Below, one piece after another: positions 1-6,347 of a stretch of DNA of 20,716 nt. The stretch comes from Mesorhizobium australicum. GTDB lineage: Bacteria > Pseudomonadota > Alphaproteobacteria > Rhizobiales > Rhizobiaceae. The notes beneath the pieces are model-generated. The model was not told the origin of the DNA. It saw only the letters and a list, made by a program, of their open reading frames with translations, and searched no databases. Position 1 is the first letter of the stretch. Each line of letters opens with the position of its first letter. Made by a program: the position numbers and the translations under genes. The DNA is taken from assembly GCF_900177325.1 (NCBI RefSeq), contig NZ_FXBL01000001.1, positions 1 through 20,716 of the forward strand. The letters are read 5' to 3'.

Positions 1-21
1 AGGATGCCCGAGCTGACCGGA

Positions 22-54
22 GAGGGGGCCAAGCGCAAATGCTTGACCCCCCTC
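22..54 (+). terminator. Strong hairpin between convergent wHTH and relaxase genes
   Basis: The outer arms GAGGGGG (22-28) and CCCCCTC (48-54) pair. The inner arms CAAGC (30-34) and GCTTG (41-45) continue the stem around a six-base loop. The tail GTCTTTAT is moderately T-rich on the plus strand. On the circle this follows the winged-helix gene that ends at 11511 and faces the relaxase 3' end, so it fits a terminator between converging genes. Confidence 0.6.
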
Positions 55-58
55 GTCT

Positions 59-1792
59 TTATCGATCCCGGTCATAATCGCGACTTTTATCCCGCGCCGG
101 CTGCGGCTTCTCTTTCTCGGCCGCGCGGGCTTCCTTGGCCCGCTGCTGCCAGTAGGCGGCATCCTTCACCGGGGTCGTCGCGGCCTTCGCATTCTCCGCG
201 AACTGCTGGCGCTTCGGATCCTGCGCCTTGGCGCTCGATCCGAAATCCCGCTGCGGATCTGGCGGGCGCTTCTGCGCCGCTCGATCCGCGAACGCCTGCG
301 TCGGGTTCTTGATCTTTGCCGGCGACGTCGCTGGCGTCGGCTTCTGCGCGATCTCCTGCGCCCGCTTCGGTGCCGGCCTCGGCACCTCGCCGGCCGGCGA
401 GGGGGCCGGCTGGGCCTGCGAGATAAACGCGGCCTTGGTCGGCAAGGGCTGTTTCGCCTCGATGCGGCGCGCATCGTCAAACGGCCGTTTCATGGGCTTC
501 TGCTCCTGTGAACGAGTGGCGTCCTGCCACCGTGAACGATAGGGCTTCGCTCGATCGGGCTGGCGATCGCCGCCGCGATCGCGCGGGAGCTGCTGCCATG
601 CCTGCCGGATTTTCCCGCGCTCGAGGTCTTGGCGCTCGATCAACGACGCTCGAGCGCGGTCGAACGCTTGGCGCTGTGCAACTAATGCCGCGCCGCGCTG
701 CTCCTTGATGCCGCGCACCTCGGAATCGAGAACCGACTTAAGCCGCTGCGCCAGTCGCCCGCGGTTCATGTCCTGAACCTCGGCGAACGCCGCGGCGCGG
801 GCCTGCGACGACAGCACGTTGCCGAACGTGGCGGCAAGGGTGCCACGGTTGCCGAGCTGGCCGCTGACGCGCTGATGCGTCGTCGCGTCCAGTGCGTTTC
901 GGATCACGCCGGCAAGGCTCTGCTCGCGAGCCAGGTAGGCGCTTTCCGCCTGCCTAGTCTCGCGGAAGAACTTCGCCCATATCGGCCGGCATTCCGCTTT
1001 GTGGCGCTCGGTCGCTTCGCGGATAGCTTTGCCGCTGTCCGTGAAAATTCGATCCCGCGCCGCCTTGTTGCCGGCTGACAGGTCTTTCCACTCCTGCCGG
1101 TGCTGGTCCCGCTGTGCCGCGCCAAGGGCTTTCAGGACCGCCACGGGCGATTTGTCGGCCGGCGGCGTCTCTGCCGCCTGCTGGCGCTTCTCGGCCGCGT
1201 AGGCCTGTCGCTCGGCCTGCTGCGCGAACTTTTCGCGTAGCTCCCGCTTTTCTTCCCGCTTCGGCGTCAGGATCACCCCGCGCTCGCGCTCGTAAGCGTT
1301 CGCCCAATCGGACAATTTCAGCCGGTCATTGCTGGTCGAGAGCATTTTCCCGGTCGCCGGGTCCACGCGATTGACGATCACATGCACATGCGGGTGCTTC
1401 TGGTCCTGATGGCACACGATCACCGCTTGATGATGCTCGGCCCCGAGCACCTTCAAGCTGGCGTCGGCCGCGCGGGTCATTTCCGCCCGGTCGAGCGTCC
1501 CGGCCTCGTCCGGGTGCCATGCGAGGCTGTAGGCGTAGACATGCGCCGACGACTTGCGGCCTGTCGATTTGACGCCGGCCGCTGCCTTCAGCTCGTCGGC
1601 CTGCCGGGCGGTCGCAATCATGATCTCGCGGGCAACGCCGGGATGATCGGTCGCCAGATTGCGGGTTTCGGTCCACGCCACGCGCTCGGCCGTCTCGGGG
1701 TGCGCCGATTGCCCCTCCTGCCGCTTGTCGTGCAGGTAGTAGGCAAACGCGCCCCGGAAGCTGTGGCCGGCTTTGGCGATGTCAGGAACCAT
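59..1792 (-). CDS. Relaxase / mobilisation nuclease
   Basis: A 577-residue plasmid relaxase, expected to nick oriT, stay bound to the 5' end of the cut strand and pilot it to a recipient. Near the N-terminus two tyrosines (Y18, Y19, in AFAYYLHDK) are nucleophile candidates. The metal-binding histidine motif lies at 128-142: H128, then H135 and H137 in HPHVHVIVNRV. Beyond about residue 180 the protein is charged, Ala/Gln/Arg-rich and helical in character, with a proline-rich basic tail, typical of the poorly conserved C-terminal part of these enzymes. I chose the ATG at 1792 because it overlaps the MobC stop by 11 bases, implying translational coupling; an upstream extension to 1870 lies wholly inside the MobC gene. 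The family is clear, but the MOB class cannot be fixed by eye. Confidence 0.93.
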   Translation of the reverse strand: MVPDIAKAGHSFRGAFAYYLHDKRQEGQSAHPETAERVAWTETRNLATDHPGVAREIMIATARQADELKAAAGVKSTGRKSSAHVYAYSLAWHPDEAGTLDRAEMTRAADASLKVLGAEHHQAVIVCHQDQKHPHVHVIVNRVDPATGKMLSTSNDRLKLSDWANAYERERGVILTPKREEKRELREKFAQQAERQAYAAEKRQQAAETPPADKSPVAVLKALGAAQRDQHRQEWKDLSAGNKAARDRIFTDSGKAIREATERHKAECRPIWAKFFRETRQAESAYLAREQSLAGVIRNALDATTHQRVSGQLGNRGTLAATFGNVLSSQARAAAFAEVQDMNRGRLAQRLKSVLDSEVRGIKEQRGAALVAQRQAFDRARASLIERQDLERGKIRQAWQQLPRDRGGDRQPDRAKPYRSRWQDATRSQEQKPMKRPFDDARRIEAKQPLPTKAAFISQAQPAPSPAGEVPRPAPKRAQEIAQKPTPATSPAKIKNPTQAFADRAAQKRPPDPQRDFGSSAKAQDPKRQQFAENAKAATTPVKDAAYWQQRAKEARAAEKEKPQPARDKSRDYDRDR

Positions 1793-2135
1793 CGCCTGCC
1801 ACCTTGGCGACGGCTGACCGGACCTCGGCAAGCACCTGCGGGAAGTCGGGCGGCAAATCCCGGCCGGCATTCACGCGCTTGGCGATCTGGTTGAGGTTCA
1901 CGCCGGCACGATTCAGCTCGACGAGGGCAACGGCGTCCGCCTGCGCGCGGCGCTGCGGCATCCGTTGACCCAGCACAGCGCGGCGGCAAAACTCGGCGAC
2001 CGAGACGCCCGCGCGCTCGGCCAGCAGCTCGACGTGGTGACGCTCGGCCGCTGTGACCCGGATGCCGGGCAAGCGGTCGTCGCGGCGCTCATCTGCCGCG
2101 AGTGTCGGCCGTCCGATTTTGGGGGCCTCGTCCAT
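1782..2135 (-). CDS. mobC: MobC-type relaxosome accessory protein
   Basis: A protein of 117 residues with a ribbon-helix-helix-like N-terminal half (RLPGIRVTAAER onward, residues 21-55) and the MobC signature LNRAGVNLNQIAKRVNAG at 74-91. MobC proteins bind oriT DNA and help the relaxase open the nick region. The gene lies directly upstream of the relaxase on the same strand and overlaps it, forming a two-gene mob operon. The start is uncertain. ATG at 2135 is preferred, with a purine-rich GGAAGGAAGA tract somewhat far upstream. A TTG at 2177 would add 14 residues but sits inside the proposed oriT hairpin and lacks a ribosome site. Confidence 0.88.
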   Translation of the reverse strand: MDEAPKIGRPTLAADERRDDRLPGIRVTAAERHHVELLAERAGVSVAEFCRRAVLGQRMPQRRAQADAVALVELNRAGVNLNQIAKRVNAGRDLPPDFPQVLAEVRSAVAKVAGDGS

Positions 2136-2173
2136 CAAATCCGCGCCGTCTTCCTTCCTTCCGGGCCTGCCCG

Positions 2174-2207
2174 GCAAGCGTTTTTGGGCACCAAAAACAT
2201 AGCTTGC
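2174..2207. other. Candidate oriT hairpin
   Basis: GCAAGC (2174-2179) directly followed by GTTTTTGG (2180-2187) pairs, across a three-base loop GCA, with CCAAAAAC (2191-2198) and, after a three-base bulge ATA, with GCTTGC (2202-2207). That is 14 paired bases. It sits between mobC and the coupling-protein gene, the usual place for oriT in relaxase plasmids. An eight-base palindrome TTACGTAA follows at 2217-2224. I see no classical nick consensus, so the nick position is unknown. Confidence 0.5.
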
Positions 2208-2232
2208 TACTCTGTGTTACGTAAATCATAAT
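2204..2232 (+). promoter_or_regulatory. Probable promoter of the coupling-protein gene
   Basis: TTGCTA (2204-2209, 4/6 to the -35 consensus) and CATAAT (2227-2232, 5/6 to the -10 consensus) are 17 bases apart. The predicted start is near 2239, about 43 bases before the ATG at 2282. A GGAG ribosome site lies at 2273-2276. The -35 overlaps the proposed oriT hairpin, so relaxosome proteins might repress it. Confidence 0.45.
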
Positions 2233-2281
2233 CCAAGCTCTGTTAAGATGGAATTAAGGAACCGTCCGAACCGGAGTCACC

Positions 2282-4135
2282 ATGCCCTACCGCTTTACTG
2301 ACCCCGCGAAATACGCCTACCGGCCCGGCTCCCTGTTCCTCGGCCTCGACCCCGCCACTAATCGCGAAACGGGCATCCAGACCGAAATTCACGCCATCAC
2401 GATAGGCGGCGCAGGTGCAGGAAAAGGCTCGTCCCTCCTGATCCCAAACGCGCGTCGTTGGCTGCAAAGTCTGGTGTGCATCGACCCCAAGGGCGAAAAC
2501 GCCGTAGAGTCTTGGCAGGCTCGTGAAGCCCTCGGCCAAACGGTCGGCGTCCTCGACCCCTTCCATGAAATCCCTGCCGGCAAGATTCCTGATCGACTGC
2601 GCGTCTCCGTCAACCTGCTGGCGGACATCGACCCGGAAAGCCCGCGCGCTCGCGCGGCTCTTTCGGCCATCGGCAATGGCCTCGTTGTCAATCACAACAA
2701 AGACCATATGGAATGGACGGAAGGCGCTCGCGCGCTGCTCGCCGGCCTCGCCGCCTTCGTCTGCACAATGCCCCCCGAAAGCCGCACTTTCGGCACGTTG
2801 CGCACCTTGCTGATGCTACCTAACACTCGGCCTTCGGACGATGAGCGGTCGCCGCTCGAAGAACTCGTAGCTGACATGCTCGCCGCCGATCATGCAAACC
2901 TCGGCGCGCTGATCCGGGAAGCCGGCGATACAATCGCAACGGCGCTCAACGCCTCCGATCCGAAGTCGATGGAAAGGCAGTTTCTTGGCGGCGCGAAGCG
3001 CGCCACACGCTGGCTCGATGATGCTTCAATATCGGCGGCGCTCGTGCATTCGGACTTCAAAATGTCGGCGCTCAAAACCGGCAAGGCGTCCTTGTTTCTC
3101 GTGCTGCCGGCTGACTATCTGGCCGACTATTCCGGGTTCCTGCGTCTGTTTGTGAAGGGCGCTCTCAACGCCATGGGTCAGCCCGGCAACGGCGGACGAT
3201 GCCTGTTCCTGCTCGATGAATTTTACTCGCTTGGCAAGCTCGACGAGCTGACGGAAGCGGCCGGGCGGATGCGATCCTATGGCGTCCAGCTCTGGCCCTT
3301 CATGCAGGGCATCAGCCAACTTTTTGACCTGTACGGCAAAGATGCCGCGCAAACTTTCTTGACCAATGCCGCCGCTCGAATTTTCCTCGGCAACGACAAG
3401 GACACGGTGACACTCGACTACATTAGCTACGCGGCCGGCAAGTTGGAGCCGACCGATATCAGGAGTGCGCCACCAACCGCGACCGCGTTAACCCCAAAAT
3501 CGGCCGCTAGCATCGGATCGGCGCCGACGGCATTCAACCCGGCCACCGGGCGTTTCGAAGTCTCAGCCGACGCGGCCCGCGCGTTCGATACGCAACAGCG
3601 GGCCGCTGCTGACGCGCGCATGGTCGAGCATGAGAATGAGCGCACGGCAGCTATGAAAGCAGATGCTGACGCGCGGGCTGATTACGACCATGACATGAAG
3701 CGCGTCGGGCAACCACGCCTGACGCCCGACGAGCTGGCGGCGCTGATCGGCAAAGATGAACAAGCCGGCGAGAAAGTCGCACGGTCAATGATCGTTTTCG
3801 CCTCTGCTGGCGACGTTCTCAAGCTGACGCCCGCGCCGTATTTCCAGCCCGCGCGGCCCCTGATCCAGCATAAGCCGCAAGCCACCAAAACCGACTACAG
3901 CACCCCGACCGCTGCATATCGGCGTTTCGACAGCTATCAGCGCAAGGCTTTCGTGCTCCTCGGCGTAACGCTTGGCTTTTGGCCGGGCTGGGTTCCGCTA
4001 GCCATGTGGGGATTTGACCGGCCTGCAGACATTGCCATGTGGGGTTATCCCGATCTGTGCCTCGGGCTTGCTTGTATGGTGGCGGGCGGCTGGATCGGCT
4101 GGACGCTGCCGAAACTCATCGAACGCAACGCTTAA
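2282..4135 (+). CDS. traG: VirD4/TraG-type coupling protein (T4CP)
   Basis: A 617-residue ATPase of the type IV coupling family, which links the relaxase-DNA complex to a secretion channel. Walker A lies at 42-50 (GGAGAGKGS, K48) and Walker B at 307-313 (CLFLLDE), followed by the family-typical YSLG. The region after the ATPase core (about 395-475) is Ala/Asp/Arg-rich and probably flexible or helical. The start ATG is 6 bases after GGAG at 2273-2276. Oddly, there is no hydrophobic segment in front of Walker A, where VirD4 proteins carry their membrane anchor. Two hydrophobic stretches occur at about 556-576 and 590-608, at the C-terminus. No secretion-channel genes are in the unit, so it probably feeds a helper system. 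The symbol is used in the broad family sense. Confidence 0.92.
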   Translation: MPYRFTDPAKYAYRPGSLFLGLDPATNRETGIQTEIHAITIGGAGAGKGSSLLIPNARRWLQSLVCIDPKGENAVESWQAREALGQTVGVLDPFHEIPAGKIPDRLRVSVNLLADIDPESPRARAALSAIGNGLVVNHNKDHMEWTEGARALLAGLAAFVCTMPPESRTFGTLRTLLMLPNTRPSDDERSPLEELVADMLAADHANLGALIREAGDTIATALNASDPKSMERQFLGGAKRATRWLDDASISAALVHSDFKMSALKTGKASLFLVLPADYLADYSGFLRLFVKGALNAMGQPGNGGRCLFLLDEFYSLGKLDELTEAAGRMRSYGVQLWPFMQGISQLFDLYGKDAAQTFLTNAAARIFLGNDKDTVTLDYISYAAGKLEPTDIRSAPPTATALTPKSAASIGSAPTAFNPATGRFEVSADAARAFDTQQRAAADARMVEHENERTAAMKADADARADYDHDMKRVGQPRLTPDELAALIGKDEQAGEKVARSMIVFASAGDVLKLTPAPYFQPARPLIQHKPQATKTDYSTPTAAYRRFDSYQRKAFVLLGVTLGFWPGWVPLAMWGFDRPADIAMWGYPDLCLGLACMVAGGWIGWTLPKLIERNA

Positions 4136-4266
4136 TTAGCCGGGGACACGCTCTACGCCCGGCACAGTTTCGATGCCGGGTACATCGTCAATGCCCGCAA
4201 CGCGCCCTAACGCGTATTCATACGCGGCAGCCCAATTGAAGTATTCATATAGTCGCATACTGCGAT
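4136..4266. other. Gap with hairpins after the coupling-protein gene
   Basis: No gene seen. Two perfect hairpins stand out: CCCGGCA (4158-4164) with TGCCGGG (4174-4180) around a nine-base loop, and CGCGTA (4211-4216) with TACGCG (4221-4226) around TTCA. A third, TCGCA (4253-4257) with TGCGA (4261-4265), lies just before the convergent small gene. GTATTCATA occurs twice (4214 and 4241). None has a T-run, so termination would be factor-dependent if it occurs here. Confidence 0.5.
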
Positions 4267-4488
4267 TTATAGATCATTTTGCATCGGAACGTCAAATATC
4301 CTGACCTCAACCGGCACGATCTGCGCCGGCTGCGGGAACCCTTCAAGGGGCGGATTCCACCGCTCGAACGCAGCGCGCGCTGCGGCCTCGGTCGGCCGGA
4401 AAGTGCCCCACACTAACGCACCGTCCGGCCGCTCAAGCGCAGCGAAACCCCTGAATTTCCGGGGTTTATTCGTCGGTCGGCCCGTCAT
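4267..4488 (-). CDS. Small hypothetical protein, 73 residues
   Basis: I do not recognise this protein. It opens with a basic stretch (TGRPTNKPRKFRG). A compact middle (FAALERPDGALVWGTFRPTEAAARAAFERW) looks like a strand pair followed by a helix, and the tail is short and acidic. No membrane segment or signal peptide is visible. ATG at 4488 is preferred; a TTG at 4503 would add five residues. It overlaps the 3' end of the upstream 69-residue gene by 23 bases, so the two are probably cotranscribed and coupled. It converges on the coupling-protein gene. The sequence is unchanged in the second copy. Confidence 0.6.
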   Translation of the reverse strand: MTGRPTNKPRKFRGFAALERPDGALVWGTFRPTEAAARAAFERWNPPLEGFPQPAQIVPVEVRIFDVPMQNDL

Positions 4489-4674
4489 CTTCAGCCCGGT
4501 CAATGCGCGGCAGGATCACGAATTTACCGGTCAGGCCGATGCCGGCCGGCAGCTCGCAATTGAAGCCGTCTTTTTGTTCGGGAACGCCACGCCGACGCGC
4601 AGCCACTCGGTCTTTACTTCGCCATTGCCGTCCGTATATTCGCGGGCGACAAGGATATTATGTGGTTTTGTCAT
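4466..4674 (-). pseudogene. Frameshifted copy of the 69-residue small gene
   Basis: In this copy the gene has five T (plus strand, 4571-4575) where the second copy has six. On the coding strand the AAC AAA AAA GAC codons lose an A, translation leaves frame after about residue 35 and stops at 4531-4533, giving about 47 residues. The intact frame is at 16007-16216. Because it is a homopolymer length difference between otherwise matching copies, a sequencing error here is more likely than a real mutation. Confidence 0.75.
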
Positions 4675-4692
4675 GTAAAATCCTCCTTTTAC
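4675..4692 (-). promoter_or_regulatory. Ribosome site in the loop of a small hairpin
   Basis: On the minus strand GTAAAA, the six-base ribosome site GGAGGA, and TTTTAC precede the ATG at 4674 without a gap. The A/T arms are perfect complements, so the Shine-Dalgarno would be presented in the loop of a weak hairpin touching the start codon. This very strong ribosome site is what fixes the start of the small gene. Confidence 0.6.
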
Positions 4693-4753
4693 CCGCAACA
4701 ATACCATGAACGGAAGAATATATCCTTAAGACATTCTGAAACCCCTGCTCCCT

Positions 4754-4783
4754 GTTCGATCCGCGCCGGAGGCGTGATCGAAC
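4754..4783. repeat. Long compound hairpin
   Basis: GTTCGATC (4754-4761) pairs perfectly with GATCGAAC (4776-4783). Inside, CGCC (4764-4767) pairs with GGCG (4771-4774) around GGA. Twelve base pairs in 30 bases is strong for a non-coding stretch. There is no T-tail in either direction. It could be a single-strand initiation structure, a protein site or part of the origin. Confidence 0.5.
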
Positions 4784-5078
4784 CCGCGCGGGACGCGCGG
4801 CCTTGATGCTCCCCGTCCCGATGCAACCTGCTGGCCATGTAAGGCCCGCGCGGTCACGGCCGGAACGGCCGGGAACCCCTTTAGGGGTTGACCGCATTAG
4901 CGGGCTGTCATGGCAGGCTTGCCGGTGAGGGTGGGGAAATCACTCCGGAATTCGTCAAACGCGCTCCACGCCCGCCGTATAGCCGGGAAAGCGGTATAGA
5001 AGGCCGTTCGTCGGCTGCCGATCTTGCGGGAACTTTGCCGCTGTCTTCCTCGAAGACAAAGCAAGGCTGATACCCGCA

Positions 5079-5094
5079 AATGTGGGTTTGTGGT
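5079..5094 (+). repeat. Recurrent box, copy A (beside repA)
   Basis: AATGTGGGTTTGTGGT, identical over 16 bases to copies B (6304) and C (6742) and similar to copy D (7222). It is preceded by TACCCGCAAA, a partial inverted match to the box end. It lies 70 bases past the repA stop. Such a box could bind ParG or RepA. Confidence 0.7.
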
Positions 5095-5138
5095 AAAGCG
5101 CATTTGTGACTGTCACGCGTATTTGAAACAAGTAACTT

Positions 5139-5157
5139 GCCGGCCGACTAGGCCGGC
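5139..5157 (-). terminator. GC hairpin after repA
   Basis: GCCGGCC (5139-5145) pairs perfectly with GGCCGGC (5151-5157) around five bases, eight bases beyond the repA stop on the minus strand. The following minus-strand tail AAGTTACTTG is only weakly T-rich, so this is a hairpin at the right place rather than a textbook terminator. Confidence 0.4.
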
Positions 5158-5164
5158 TCCATTC

Positions 5165-5926
5165 TCATTTCGCCATAGAATTAAACCTAGATAGGGATTC
5201 AGCCCCTTTGTGGGACTCACGTTCAGCACAGCGGGCGCGCGCCTCGGCCATGCGTATCAGCGCAGCACCTAGCGAGCTGTCTGGATCGACATCGGCAATC
5301 GTGCGCTCGATCTCGCTCATGCTGGCGCGCATTGTCTCGATCTCAGTCGCGCGATCCTGCTGGCGCTGCTGCTCGTCGGCCGGCGTGGGCGCAGGGTGGA
5401 AATACCGACCTAGCAGCCGGGCAGCTCGGGCAGGCAAAAACAGCCTATAGGCGTTGCTCGTCTGCTGCACCTGCGGCCCCCTGCCCTCGTTGCCGGTCGG
5501 CACATAACGCCGAATCCAGTCGAGGAAGCCATGCCGGCGCAACGCCGCCAAGGCCCGGATGATCGTATTGCGGCCGTGACAGAGCTTCGCCGCCAGATAG
5601 TCAATCGACGGCTCTAGCCGGCCGCTGCGCCGATCCGCGAGGTTCACAAGGTATTCCAGAAGCTCGACGGCTATCAGGCCGAGCGCGCCGCTTGCGGTGT
5701 TCGGCTCCGTGGCACGGCGCTCATGGCGCGTCACCAGCTCAAACTTGCGGGCGGCGGCAACGATCCGGTGCCGGTCCTCCTTCGGGATCGGTCGCCAGAA
5801 TATACCCTCCTGCCCGCCCGCCCGGTGCGAATTACGCCGCACGGGCTGGTGAGTGCGTTTTACACGGCTGCGGCGCACCCCGGCCGGCAACGGTTGGTCT
5901 AGGATTTCTCCTACTGCTGTGAACAT
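5165..5926 (-). CDS. repA: Plasmid replication protein, winged-helix RepA type
   Basis: A 253-residue protein. A basic N-terminus (residues 17-36, many Arg) leads to a winged-helix domain at about 83-165. The helix-turn-helix is SIDYLAAKLCHGRNTIIRALAALRRHGFL-like at 107-135, followed by a wing and the conserved NAYRLFLP end (158-165). Residues 183-235 form a Gln/Glu/Arg-rich helical tail. Such proteins initiate replication of small plasmids in alphaproteobacteria. The ATG at 5926 has AAGGAGA at 5931-5937 just upstream, which decides the start; the frame stays open to 6172 but that part lacks a ribosome site. It is divergent from parA, with a structured 420-base gap. The replication role is inferred from fold and context, as no other initiator candidate exists in the backbone. 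Confidence 0.78.
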   Translation of the reverse strand: MFTAVGEILDQPLPAGVRRSRVKRTHQPVRRNSHRAGGQEGIFWRPIPKEDRHRIVAAARKFELVTRHERRATEPNTASGALGLIAVELLEYLVNLADRRSGRLEPSIDYLAAKLCHGRNTIIRALAALRRHGFLDWIRRYVPTGNEGRGPQVQQTSNAYRLFLPARAARLLGRYFHPAPTPADEQQRQQDRATEIETMRASMSEIERTIADVDPDSSLGAALIRMAEARARCAERESHKGAESLSRFNSMAK

Positions 5927-6047
5927 GGCTTCTCCTTCGGTCTGGTTGACCGCCGAAGGTTTGGCCGCTCGCGGGCGTACGCAGGGCGCACGAATCCGTG
6001 GCAAGATTCCTCTTGCAAACGGTCCGGCTTTTTGGGAGAATTCGACC

Positions 6048-6111
6048 ACCACAGACGAATTCAAGGCCCTCGGCCGAACTATCAGAAGCCCGCCCTTCCG
6101 GCGGGTTTTTT
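6048..6111 (+). ncRNA. Candidate antisense RNA to the repA leader
   Basis: A plus-strand promoter-like pair, TTGCAA (6013-6018) and GAGAAT (6036-6041) with 17 bases between, would start an RNA near 6048. It would end at the terminator at 6086-6111, giving about 60 bases complementary to the repA mRNA leader. The terminator is orphan: no plus-strand gene lies upstream of it until the coupling protein two kilobases away. Short countertranscripts over a rep leader are a known copy-number control. Each half of the promoter matches only 4/6, so the start is uncertain and may lie upstream of the 6038-6062 hairpin. Confidence 0.35.
6086..6111 (+). terminator. Rho-independent terminator opposing repA
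   Basis: CCCGCC (6089-6094) pairs with GGCGGG (6100-6105) around five bases and is followed at once by six T (6106-6111); AAG before the stem adds weak pairs. It works only on the plus strand, because the minus-strand flank is not T-rich. It sits about 160 bases upstream of the repA start and opposes repA. Confidence 0.8.
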
Positions 6112-6282
6112 GATTTCTGGTCGGTATTCCCTCGCAAAATGGTTGGTGGCCGCGCTCGAATCGCGCCGCCACTAGCCTGTGATGGTGCCTGATGCCGGAA
6201 TCTCGATCAACGCGGTTTTGTGAAAGCGCGGATTTCTGCGCATTTCAGGATCGGAACACCGCGCAACCAAGGCGTGAGCATT

Positions 6283-6294
6283 GGCCGTACGGCC
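6283..6294. promoter_or_regulatory. Twelve-base palindrome upstream of parA
   Basis: GGCCGTACGGCC is a perfect palindrome between repA and parA, 54 bases before the parA ATG. It could be an operator for the divergent genes. It is not a copy of the recurrent box. Confidence 0.35.
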
Positions 6295-6303
6295 GAATCC
6301 TGC

Positions 6304-6332
6304 AATGTGGGTTTGTGGTATCCCGCAAACCC
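6304..6332. repeat. Recurrent box, copy B, with inverted partner
   Basis: AATGTGGGTTTGTGGT at 6304-6319. Its GGGTTTGTGG part (6309-6318) faces CCGCAAACCC (6323-6332) across TATC, a 9/10 inverted repeat. It ends 15 bases before the parA ATG and so probably overlaps the parA promoter or leader. That is where a ParA or ParG operator would be expected. Confidence 0.65.
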
Positions 6333-6347
6333 TGATACCCTCACTCA

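Larger units (their letters stand above)
4693..5164. other. Structured non-coding region downstream of repA, possible origin
   Basis: I see no convincing gene in these 470 bases; open frames here are short and overlap on both strands. The region is dense in dyads: a long hairpin at 4754-4783, a ten-base palindrome CCCGCGCGGG at 4783-4792, AACCCC with GGGGTT around TTTA at 4874-4889, and a repeat cluster at 5071-5125 with one copy of the plasmid's recurrent box. The repeats CGCATTTG (from 5099) and CGTATTTG (from 5118) are 19 bases apart around the dyad GTGAC t GTCAC (5106-5116). Repeats next to a replication gene are typical of plasmid origins, so oriV could lie here. I see no DnaA box. Confidence 0.4.
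5927..6347. other. Divergent repA-parA control region
   Basis: No gene seen in these 420 bases. Contents in order: the repA ribosome site (5931-5937); hairpin GCAAGA (6001-6006) with TCTTGC (6011-6016); hairpin GAATTCG (6038-6044) with CGAATTC (6056-6062); a plus-strand terminator (6086-6111); a twelve-base palindrome (6283-6294); and a recurrent box with its inverted partner (6304-6332) right before parA. The hairpins lie in the predicted repA leader, which suggests replication control at the RNA level. Confidence 0.55.

Noticed and set aside
1382..1894. 170-codon plus-strand frame opposite the relaxase
   Set aside because: It is antisense to the conserved relaxase core, including its histidine motif, with no domain of its own; high GC keeps such frames open.
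4754..4783. TTCGATC with flanking G/C looked like a tRNA T-arm, on either strand
   Set aside because: The flanking bases do not form a five-pair T stem and no acceptor, D or anticodon arms can be placed around it. It is better explained as a long hairpin.
4897..5103. 68-codon minus-strand frame upstream of the small genes
   Set aside because: No recognisable domain or ribosome site; it crosses recurrent box A and is matched by an equally long frame on the other strand.
5927..6172. 82-codon upstream extension of repA
   Set aside because: The ATG at 5926 has a strong ribosome site, while the extension has none and passes through the opposing terminator and two hairpins.
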